Source: SAR324 cluster bacterium (GTDB taxonomy: Bacteria; SAR324; NAC60-12). Taken from it: 64,000 nt of DNA. Position 1 is the first letter of the stretch. Each line of letters starts with the position of its first letter. This document shows, piece by piece, positions 53,601-60,669 of this stretch. Location of the stretch: contig JANQJU010000098.1 in assembly GCA_028281495.1 (NCBI GenBank), positions 186,001 to 250,000 on the forward strand, in the 5' to 3' direction. The position numbers and the translations under genes were made by a program. The notes under the pieces are model-generated. The model did no database searches. It saw only the letters and a program-made list of their open reading frames with translations, and had not been told where the DNA came from.

Positions 53601-54500
53601 ATGGGAGAGGTTGTACGTGCCATTCAATCCAATCAAGGCTTCTTGAGAGGTCGTTAATTGTCGCAACAATCGGCGAGAGGATTGTTTGGAATAGTCTTGT
53701 TCCAAATTTTGGCGTTTCAGCTCTTGGTTATGGACTTCCTCGGAAGCAGTGTAGTGAGCTTGCGCTTCTAGGATAGCGGCTTGGGCGTCTTTGATTTGTT
53801 GAACCGTGATTTCGAGAGACTGCTGAGCTTGATCTAACTGTCGGGCTAGTTGATCGGGCTGTCTTTGGAGTACCCCCCGCTGGCTGGCCAGTTTGCTAGC
53901 ATCCAATGACGCCGGAATCGTTCCTGCTCTCAATGTCTGATCTCCCACACGGAGCTGAATTTCCCACAGAAAAACTTCGATGTCCTCAAATGCTTTCAAG
54001 AGGAGATTGGCCGCAGATTGCGTGGCTCCAATTTGTGCAATGTGAGCATCTAACGCTTTCTTTTCTGCTTCCATGAGGGCCAAGTGCTGCTGACGAGCCT
54101 CAAACTGGATTTTGGCTTGATCCAGAGTAAACCGCTTTTGTTCCAAAGAAGTGGCATTCCCAGAAGCAGATTCGGAAGTAGGTTGTCGGAAAGACCGAGC
54201 AGCCTGCCGAGCTTGTTGGTATACAACGTCATTTCGGGCAAGCCCCCGTGATTCTGCCAAAAAGTTATCAGAAGCTTGTTGAATCACAGCTTCTGCTTGC
54301 TTCAGTAGCTCTTCATTACTGAGCACATGCAATTTTGGAGAAGAACTGGTTTCTTCTGTCTGTTCGGCATCCTGAGACCAAGCTGTCCCAGAAAAACAGA
54401 TTAAAAAGAAACAGATCCAGAATAGATTCTGAATGGTGGATTTCGAAAATTTCCGTAAGTCCAATGTTATTGAACGGAGAGCGTTTAGTTGCTGTTTCAA
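50658..54500 (-). CDS. Very large MscS-type mechanosensitive channel with coiled-coil periplasmic domain
   Basis: A 1280-residue protein. A signal peptide ends near A-W-S-Q (residue 42). Residues about 45-930 are nearly all coiled coil (Gln, Glu, Leu-rich), expected in the periplasm. The C-terminal 330 residues are the MscS channel: helices at about 1010-1035 and 1060-1080, then the pore helix G-A-I-L-A-G-L-G-I-G-G-L-A-I-A-M-A-A-R-E, and the beta domain with G-D-V-I-F-V and I-P-like C-V-P-N-S. The layout resembles MscK, which also has a long periplasmic region. It opens on membrane tension to release solutes. Its role next to pelB is unknown; both genes share a divergent promoter region of 284 bases. 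Confidence 0.9.
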   Translation of the reverse strand: MKQQLNALRSITLDLRKFSKSTIQNLFWICFFLICFSGTAWSQDAEQTEETSSSPKLHVLSNEELLKQAEAVIQQASDNFLAESRGLARNDVVYQQARQAARSFRQPTSESASGNATSLEQKRFTLDQAKIQFEARQQHLALMEAEKKALDAHIAQIGATQSAANLLLKAFEDIEVFLWEIQLRVGDQTLRAGTIPASLDASKLASQRGVLQRQPDQLARQLDQAQQSLEITVQQIKDAQAAILEAQAHYTASEEVHNQELKRQNLEQDYSKQSSRRLLRQLTTSQEALIGLNGTYNLSHRRFDRLQSRVDDIQKELEGLKPPESQDNQEEAEPTEEQMQALVAYHEQRVAQLRKLKGVLTTLLNQEKNFQADEIVLREQLFGMQVLANFLENLVKEGTLQKTDLPEADLSQTLLTRMEATNKIRTETLSVVSRAKEQLASLDQQIENSQTARKDANDRLYQLQEAQKAAKQAQQWDAELKQLDASALIQRFNDSVMAVQKNASETENTQTTYEQLQAETQKAKDQLESLEDPLLRSSQQASAGEYETILKQLFGFAELEIPESLQPSPTPAAEASSEATDQEASSDPKKPTFDIRHYQNLLSTQIRNIEAHQTRQAALLDAMKKLEEKTGEYATVLKDASKLALQQYGIAIELRKRLGQQQLQSNEIPDGITEALQRERILQFEKQSVEFSNQQTHLKQQIEFLSQPDKTLQERQQRLNQILDSIGKRLDIRQDQQDLAKTLAAGRDAMSEIEVKTLKQDALRLMESETSWQESLLGFVPSDHAESLVDLMQAYYQEWIELGANQENLESQTEKMERLIQLLGEEKTAVSELRPFLQQQVAQLTAAYEEEEVRVQVRLMPHKAEDLLTHFETKTGRRLSAPPPLPEENKNDAIVEHAKQLFDQYLQIAAARQWIQLFDQRLSAESLGVETGEYQEELGELNIKTAAVERRLQLLKGHSREELRQLATEDAPETELEELRYLQGEIGVLRTERNQALRQEVLWVLGQIGFIVVAAVLLIILVNLSIGQLTKRAQDRNANAHTLFVLSFFNAFLKLVIWITAIIFMFSALGFQVGAILAGLGIGGLAIAMAARETLANILGGIMIFLERPFAIGDVIFVRDRPAKVAGMTWRTTRFILPAGYSFCVPNSQLTESTIFNFSHTPDPEDSIHIYLSAKYDPEVVLPLLFKAINDCPDTLEEGVGGRLDGALMMGSMTVADYFIWWRIKDYQKRLGTRGKIWYAVWKNLNEAGIEMEVRPFPAELKPSEGPPALPEEALEGSNS

Positions 54501-54784
54501 GGCTACCTCTAAATTTAAGGTTAGATGCTGCTGAGCTAAGGATACTGTCTCTCGCTAGATTGACGATAATTTCCTAACACATTGTTGATTTTAGCACTCT
54601 GGATGCCCCATTTTGACAGGGCATATGGAGCACTATCGTTTTTCACTTCCGGTTTCAAGTAGTTCTGGTGAGCTTGTGATAAATACTTGGTATGATAGTA
54701 CCGAACGATTACCCTTAAGCTGAATAGTCACGATTCCAACGAAAGGTAGATGTTAAGCCTGTTCAGAGACCCTATTGACAAACG

Positions 54785-57691
54785 ATGAAGAAAAGACGCT
54801 CATTCAAAATGAACAAGCCGATACTTGCCGTTGTTTTGACGGGACTGTGGGGGGTTGGGATGACGGTGTGGTCTTATCCTGGTTTGTACGACCGTTTGTT
54901 CATTTACGAACAGGTCGGGGATTATGAAGAAGTGGGAGTGGTGCTCACCCAGTTGGCCGAACAAGGTGAGACCCCTCTTGGAAATGTCGAACAATTGGCC
55001 GAATTGTACCTAGCTGCGAGGCAGCCCGAACGGGTCGAGCAGATGGTGAACGAAGGACAGTTGCCTATTGATTATATGGAAGCCGTGATTCAAGCCTATT
55101 TGCAGGTGGGGCAAAATGAACGTGCTTTCAAAAGCTATCGGCAGTATGCCGAACAAGTCAACACGGCTGACACATGGCATGAATTGGCCGAAGCGTATCT
55201 TTGGAAAGGCTATGCAACGCTTGTTGAAGACCCTCTGTTACGTGCAGCCGCATTGGACCCTTCGCCCCAGCGGATGTTCCGCTTGGCCACGTTCTACCAA
55301 GGACGAAAAAACGAAGAACGTGCCCAGACATTCTATCAGAGGGCAGCATTTGCTTTAGAACAAACCCCTTCATCCGAATGGGCCGTGGAAGATCAACTCC
55401 TGGGCCTCCAAATCTATGATGCGTTGGGGCAAACTGAAGACGTTGTAGCCCTATTGAACCGGCTTCCCGTTACAGAAATTCCTTCTCAGCACTTGAATCT
55501 GTATCTCTACATCGCCTTGCGTGCTCAAGTGAGCACTACCGCTCAATCGTTGTTCCAAGCCTATTTGCTCAATCCGGTAGGCGACTCCCTCCAAGTTCGG
55601 TTCGATTATGCCCTGTTTTCGCGAGATCCAGACTTGATGCGTTCCGTCTTAGAAGAAAGAGAACGTCAAGGCAATGTGGTGGAGGCCGAATGGGAGCAAC
55701 TGGCCTTCTTGTATTTAGAATCGAAGCAGCCCGAACCGATCCAGACCTTGCTGAAACAAGAACGCTTGCCCATTTCATATTGGCAAGTGTTGGGAGATTA
55801 TTATTTTTCAATCCAACAAGATGAAGAAGGATTGGCCGCATATCGAGAACAGGCCATCGCGATCAATGATCAGGAGAGCTGGCAAACACTGGTCCAATTG
55901 TATTTTTACAAGCAGCAGTTTGCGGAAGGATTGGCCACGCACCGTCAACAATTGGCCGAAGCATATAATGAACCGGAACTGTGGAAAGAGCTTTCCGATT
56001 TGTATTTTTGGCGTGGGTTGGATCAGCAAGGTGAGGAAGCGCTCCTCAAAGCTATTGACTTACAACCTCGACTCGAGTGGGTGTTATTGCTGGCAAATTA
56101 TTATGAACGGACAACGCAATGGAGCCAAGCCGAAGCCTATTATAAGCAGTTTGCTCAAGCACACCCTCAACCCAAAGTGGGGACCTTGGAGTGGATACGC
56201 TATTACATCCGTCAATCCCAGTTTACGCCTGCCATTCCACTGATGCGGTCTTTACAACAACAGCAGAATCTTTCCACTGCGGAGCAACTCGAAGCCCTAC
56301 AATTGTATCAGTGGTCCTCCCAGACCCATTTAGCGACAGAGACCTTGCTCAGCATACCCACTGAGGCGTTGCCTTTTCAAAACTTGAGCACCTATTTTGA
56401 CTTAGCGGTGTTTGGAGGAAGGCTAGAGAAAGCTCAGGGAATTTTGGATCGCTGGAGTCGTAAACCACCTCCCGATTTCTGGCAAAAACAACTCGATTTT
56501 GCTTTGTTGCGTGGACGCACCCAAGAGGCCATTGCTCTGCTTCAACAAGCCCTTCAAGATCAAGGAGAGTCTGTCAAGCTCTGGAAGCAATTGTACGCGG
56601 TGTATGATTCCGAACAAAATCAACAAGGGGTGATTCAATCGCTTGAACGATTGGCTTGGCTGGATGCAGGAACATCGGAGTGGCTGGATCGGGCGATGCT
56701 GCACTATGATTTTTATCAAGAAATTGAACGGAGAACTGTGTTCTTAACCCAGCTGTTTGCCAAATATCCGCGAGCGTACATCCGTCAAGCGTTGATCCAC
56801 TCATTGCTGGCTCAACAGAAGTCAAAAGAAGCAATGACGTTGATCCAAAGCACCCCCACAAAGCAATGGAATACGACACTGGAACAGTTGGCAATTGATG
56901 TGGGGTATCAGATGCAAAATTATGAGATGGTCCTTCGCTATTTGGAGCCTCGCTATCAGCGAGATCAAGCAATTTCTGATTTGTTGGCCTTGCAGGAACT
57001 GGCTCAAGCCACCAACAATACCGAAGCTGAGTTGCAATATATGCAAGAATGGATTCGTCGGGACCCTTCCTTTGACAACCGTGTGGCGTATGCGGATCTG
57101 TTATATCGCCACGGGTACGAAGCAGAAGGTCATGAACAGTTGGCAATATTGATCAAAGACGCAACAACAGTTCTGCAGCTTCAGACAGTAGCCGGTTTGG
57201 CTGGGTACCTCTCCGATGCCTCAATTGCTGCGGGGCTTTATAAAATTTTATTGGAACGCGATCCAAATCACCGTTCTAGTCTTCGGGCTTATGGGCAAAT
57301 TTTGGCAGACTCCAAACAATACCCAAAAGCCATTTCGGTGTGGCAAAGGTATTTAGCCCAGGTTCCTGAGGATCCCGACATATTGGAACAATGGCTGTAT
57401 CTCTTATCTCAAGAGGAACAGTATGAAACCATACTTCAAGAATTGCTCCAAACTTCGGCAAAGCGTGTCGCTCCAGAGGTCTATTACCAGTACAAAGCAG
57501 TCGCAGAAAGTGCTTTGAATCGGCGAATGCAATTGCTTCAAACTTTACAAGAGTGGGTCCAACAGTTTCCTGACAACAAGCAAGCTTGGGTGGATTTAGG
57601 CTATGCTTACTTAGCGATCAGCGATCAAGACCGAGCGTTTGAAGCTTTCCAACGAGCACGCCAACTCCAACAATCAACCGACCTGCCATGA
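54785..57691 (+). CDS. PelB-type TPR protein (periplasmic half)
   Basis: A 968-residue protein with an N-terminal membrane anchor (about 13-32), then a long run of tetratricopeptide repeats. Many of its units contain Y-L-x-x-x-Q-x-E-x or similar patterns (A-E-L-Y-L-A-A-R-Q-P-E, F-L-Y-L-E-S-K-Q-P-E), as in PelB, whose N-terminal half has about 19 TPRs. In the Pseudomonas system the TPR part and the outer-membrane barrel are one protein of about 1193 residues. Here the barrel is the next gene, overlapping by four bases (ATGA), so the two products presumably act together. The repeat region would guide Pel through the periplasm and recruit PelA. Confidence 0.8.
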   Translation: MKKRRSFKMNKPILAVVLTGLWGVGMTVWSYPGLYDRLFIYEQVGDYEEVGVVLTQLAEQGETPLGNVEQLAELYLAARQPERVEQMVNEGQLPIDYMEAVIQAYLQVGQNERAFKSYRQYAEQVNTADTWHELAEAYLWKGYATLVEDPLLRAAALDPSPQRMFRLATFYQGRKNEERAQTFYQRAAFALEQTPSSEWAVEDQLLGLQIYDALGQTEDVVALLNRLPVTEIPSQHLNLYLYIALRAQVSTTAQSLFQAYLLNPVGDSLQVRFDYALFSRDPDLMRSVLEERERQGNVVEAEWEQLAFLYLESKQPEPIQTLLKQERLPISYWQVLGDYYFSIQQDEEGLAAYREQAIAINDQESWQTLVQLYFYKQQFAEGLATHRQQLAEAYNEPELWKELSDLYFWRGLDQQGEEALLKAIDLQPRLEWVLLLANYYERTTQWSQAEAYYKQFAQAHPQPKVGTLEWIRYYIRQSQFTPAIPLMRSLQQQQNLSTAEQLEALQLYQWSSQTHLATETLLSIPTEALPFQNLSTYFDLAVFGGRLEKAQGILDRWSRKPPPDFWQKQLDFALLRGRTQEAIALLQQALQDQGESVKLWKQLYAVYDSEQNQQGVIQSLERLAWLDAGTSEWLDRAMLHYDFYQEIERRTVFLTQLFAKYPRAYIRQALIHSLLAQQKSKEAMTLIQSTPTKQWNTTLEQLAIDVGYQMQNYEMVLRYLEPRYQRDQAISDLLALQELAQATNNTEAELQYMQEWIRRDPSFDNRVAYADLLYRHGYEAEGHEQLAILIKDATTVLQLQTVAGLAGYLSDASIAAGLYKILLERDPNHRSSLRAYGQILADSKQYPKAISVWQRYLAQVPEDPDILEQWLYLLSQEEQYETILQELLQTSAKRVAPEVYYQYKAVAESALNRRMQLLQTLQEWVQQFPDNKQAWVDLGYAYLAISDQDRAFEAFQRARQLQQSTDLP

Positions 57692-58785
57692 AATTACGAA
57701 TGATGTGGATGCTGTATTTGGGAAGGGGATTGTGCCTTAGGTTGAGGAGGCCAATCGTCAAGAAATTGAGCGTGTTGGGGTTCTTGAGCCTGATGGGAAT
57801 GTTAGGCGTTGGGCCAAGGGTGGGGGTGGCTCAAGAAAGCACAGACTCGAATGAGTTGGAAGCAAGTCAATGGCAGCGCGACTACCTGCAATTGGTCAAA
57901 GACCGCAGTCACTATATCGAGGTGGATACGACAGACCTCCGCCGGGATAATCAAGAAACTGAGCGAGAATGGCGAGGACAGTTACAAATCCAGCAACAAC
58001 CGCGCCTGTTTTATTTGGTGGAAGGACGCCATTGGCGTTTCACACATGCTGATCCATTTTCTCCAGCAGACGACAAAGGTGAGGTTTACTTTGGAAAGTT
58101 GGGGGTGCGCTATGAAGCTAAAGAAGCCGCAGAAGCAGAAATCCACGGGTTGCATCAGCGGCATCAATCGGGGGTGGAAGCCAGTTATCGTCGATTTTGG
58201 GAACCCTTCGATTGGAAAGGAAGTTTATTTCTCAAGGCCCCATGGAACGATACGATTGTCAGCCGGGATTTAGGTGGGACCTTTCAGCGTTTGAGCTTAT
58301 TGGGTCGTTGGATTGGGGCACAGGGGCGATGGAGTGTGACTTCCACCACCCAGTGGTCCCAATACGAATTACGAGACGAGAGTGCTTTCCAAACCTCGGA
58401 ACAATTGCAAGAATTTGTGGTCACTCGAAGTTGGTTTGGCAAGGTAGATTGGGGAGGATCTTATATCTGGGAACGCGGTGTGGTTCAGGATGCACAAGAA
58501 CCGGTGGAGGTCCCAGACCGACTCAACCATGCGGTGTTATTCCGAGTAAGCGGGAATCTCACACCTCGTTTGGAGGGCAGTTTGGAAGGGACCTATCAGT
58601 ACCGTCAGATTCAAGAAAACGAAGCCACTTCTGTTCGTGGCGAGTTGATTTATGATCCCAATCCCACTCAACGGTATTGGGTGAATATCGAATCGGGGGA
58701 AAGTGAGACGCTTCAGGGAAGCTCGAATGAGACTCAATGGCGTTTAGGTGTTCGAATCAATTTTATTGGATCAGAAACCTTTTGA
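57688..58785 (+). CDS. PelB-type outer-membrane beta-barrel (porin half)
   Basis: A 365-residue protein with an N-terminal basic signal region and a cleavage point near V-A-Q-E (about residue 48-50). From about residue 90 it consists of alternating polar/hydrophobic strands with many Tyr, Trp and Arg, ending in Phe, the usual C-terminal signal of outer-membrane barrels. Its size fits a 16-strand barrel like that of PelB. It is translationally coupled to the TPR gene by the ATGA overlap. The pair corresponds to the split halves of PelB and provides the outer-membrane export pore for Pel. Confidence 0.78.
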   Translation: MKLRMMWMLYLGRGLCLRLRRPIVKKLSVLGFLSLMGMLGVGPRVGVAQESTDSNELEASQWQRDYLQLVKDRSHYIEVDTTDLRRDNQETEREWRGQLQIQQQPRLFYLVEGRHWRFTHADPFSPADDKGEVYFGKLGVRYEAKEAAEAEIHGLHQRHQSGVEASYRRFWEPFDWKGSLFLKAPWNDTIVSRDLGGTFQRLSLLGRWIGAQGRWSVTSTTQWSQYELRDESAFQTSEQLQEFVVTRSWFGKVDWGGSYIWERGVVQDAQEPVEVPDRLNHAVLFRVSGNLTPRLEGSLEGTYQYRQIQENEATSVRGELIYDPNPTQRYWVNIESGESETLQGSSNETQWRLGVRINFIGSETF

Positions 58786-58801
58786 ATCATTGGAAGTTTA
58801 T

Positions 58802-60103
58802 TTAACGCATGATTTCGAAGCCGATGCAGGTGAAATCATCCTCGTACTGGGATTGCCCCGAATATGCTAAACCGAAATCATAGGCTTGGTCGAGGAGGGC
58901 TTGGATCGGGAGGTGGGCATGGTCCAAGAGAAATGTTTTCCATTGGTCCACTCCCAACATGTTGTCTCGATCCCCCTGGGTTTCTAAAATGGCGTCAGTA
59001 TAAAAGACCACTTTGTCTCCGGGCAGAAGGGCAATTTGTTTTTCTTCATACAGCGTGATGTCATTGGGAAACAGTCCAACCAGCATCCCATCGGTTTCCA
59101 AAGAAATGATTTCTTGCGTGGTGGGGCGAATGAGCAAAGCCGGGGGATGTCCGCAATTGGTATAAGTGAGCTTTTGAGACGAGGCATTATAAATTGCATA
59201 AAACATGGAAGCGAACTTATACTCAGGGAGCTTGCCAACCAGCATTCCATTGGTGAGATTCATCACCAATTCTGTCGATTCTCCAGCACGCTGCGCTTCC
59301 GAAAAAATTCCCGAAATTAAGAAAGAAATCAGGGCCGCAGAGGCTCCATGCCCGGTGACATCTGCAATCAGAAAACCATAACAATCGTCTTGCACGGGAA
59401 AAATATTATAAAAATCCCCTCCAATCTGAACCATCGAGACATGTCGACACGCCAATTGAACCTGCGGAATCGTGGGCAGCTGGAGTGGCAATAGACTTTG
59501 TTGGGTTTCTTTGGCTTCCTCAAGGTCTTCGTGGATTTTGGCTTGCTGCGCTTTAATGGTTTGGTAGGCCTGTTCCAGTTCAGCCGTTCGGTTTTGCACT
59601 TTCTCTTCCAACGATGCATTGACGGTTTTGAGTTCTTCCATCAAGTTGGCATTCTCTTTTTCCAGTTCATACGATTCCAGTGCCCGTTTGACAGTGATTC
59701 GTAAATCGGCAGGTTCGATTGGTTTCACTAAAAATTTATAAATGTGGCCTTCATTGATGGAAGTGATAATGGCGTCCACATCGGTGAATCCAGTTAAAAT
59801 CATACGGATGGTTTTTGGGATGATTTTTAGCGTTTTTGCCAAAAATTCCACGCCCGTGAGGCGCGGCATACGCTGGTCGGAAAGGATGAGATGGATGAGG
59901 GTCGGATCTTTTAAGTTTTGAATCAGTTCCAATGCTTCTTGTCCATCGGAGGCTGTCAAAATATTGTATTCATCATTCAGGGCACGCTCAATTGAACGCA
60001 AATTCGCGTCTTCATCGTCCACCAATAAGAGGGTGTGTTCTTTTTTCTTTTTGCTCTCTTGCTTGATTTTATGAAAAGCCGCTTTGTTCAATTTCAACGC
60101 CAT
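58802..60103 (-). CDS. Response regulator with PP2C-type (RsbU/SpoIIE) serine phosphatase
   Basis: From ATG 60103 (AAAGG upstream) the protein has 433 residues. Residues about 23-145 are a full receiver: D29-D30 in L-V-D-D, phosphoacceptor Asp76 in L-S-D-Q-R-M-P, and K in F-L-V-K-P. A coiled linker (145-205) follows, then a PP2C domain of the RsbU/SpoIIE kind with I-G-G-D-F-Y, A-D-V-T-G-H-G and the end E-D-D-F-T. Such proteins remove phosphate from an STAS-domain anti-sigma antagonist when the receiver is activated, tuning sigma factor or cyclase activity. No partner gene is adjacent. It is convergent with the PelB pair. Confidence 0.92.
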   Translation of the reverse strand: MALKLNKAAFHKIKQESKKKKEHTLLLVDDEDANLRSIERALNDEYNILTASDGQEALELIQNLKDPTLIHLILSDQRMPRLTGVEFLAKTLKIIPKTIRMILTGFTDVDAIITSINEGHIYKFLVKPIEPADLRITVKRALESYELEKENANLMEELKTVNASLEEKVQNRTAELEQAYQTIKAQQAKIHEDLEEAKETQQSLLPLQLPTIPQVQLACRHVSMVQIGGDFYNIFPVQDDCYGFLIADVTGHGASAALISFLISGIFSEAQRAGESTELVMNLTNGMLVGKLPEYKFASMFYAIYNASSQKLTYTNCGHPPALLIRPTTQEIISLETDGMLVGLFPNDITLYEEKQIALLPGDKVVFYTDAILETQGDRDNMLGVDQWKTFLLDHAHLPIQALLDQAYDFGLAYSGQSQYEDDFTCIGFEIMR

Positions 60104-60357
60104 AAGACCTTTCTGTGAAGTCGTATTCTCTAGAAAAAGGTTGCAGCAAGCCAAATGAGGAAGTTCTCTCATACCGGATTCGCTTTGGTGATCCAAGGCA
60201 AAGCGGTGTTCCTATTGTATCTTTCGAGCATTTTCACTACACCTGACTTTTTAGAATGAAGGATGTCGGTCTAGTCAGGATTCCCAAATGGGGATGACCC
60301 TTTTAAAATCAACAAATCCAGCGGGTATCAAGGAACTGGAATGAAAAAAGGAGCACT

Positions 60358-60645
60358 ATGGTTAAGCACATTGTGATGTTTAAATTGAACGAGAAAACAT
60401 CGGAAAATCAAGAAACCTTGGTGAAGGCACTGAAGGGGTTGGAAGGTCCGATAGAGTCGTTGAAGTATTTGGAAGTGGGTGAAGATTTCAAACAGTCTGC
60501 CCGCTCCTATGATGTGGTGCTCACCACGCAATTTGAGGATAAAGCCGGATTGGAAGCATATGCCAAACACCCCCACCATCAACCGGTACTTCAATTGGCT
60601 CGTGATTTGTGTTCATCGACTGTGGTCGTGGACTATGAACTGTAA
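60358..60645 (+). CDS. Stress-responsive alpha-beta barrel (Dabb) domain protein
   Basis: A 95-residue protein starting V-K-H-I-V-M-F-K-L, with V-L-T-T-Q-F-E-D-K-A-G-L-E-A-Y-A-K-H-P-H-H and the end V-D-Y-E-L, the Dabb (A/B barrel) signature. These small cytoplasmic dimers have been found in stress-induced proteins and some ring-forming enzymes; no activity can be inferred here. It lies 24 bases before purL in the same direction and is probably cotranscribed with it. Confidence 0.9.
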   Translation: MVKHIVMFKLNEKTSENQETLVKALKGLEGPIESLKYLEVGEDFKQSARSYDVVLTTQFEDKAGLEAYAKHPHHQPVLQLARDLCSSTVVVDYEL

Positions 60646-60669
60646 CCCATTGACCTGTGTTGAGGCTTC

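Noticed and set aside
54602..54720. TTGACA-like and TATGAT-like boxes ahead of the PelB TPR gene
   Set aside because: Spacing between the boxes is wrong in every pairing tried, so no promoter is called.
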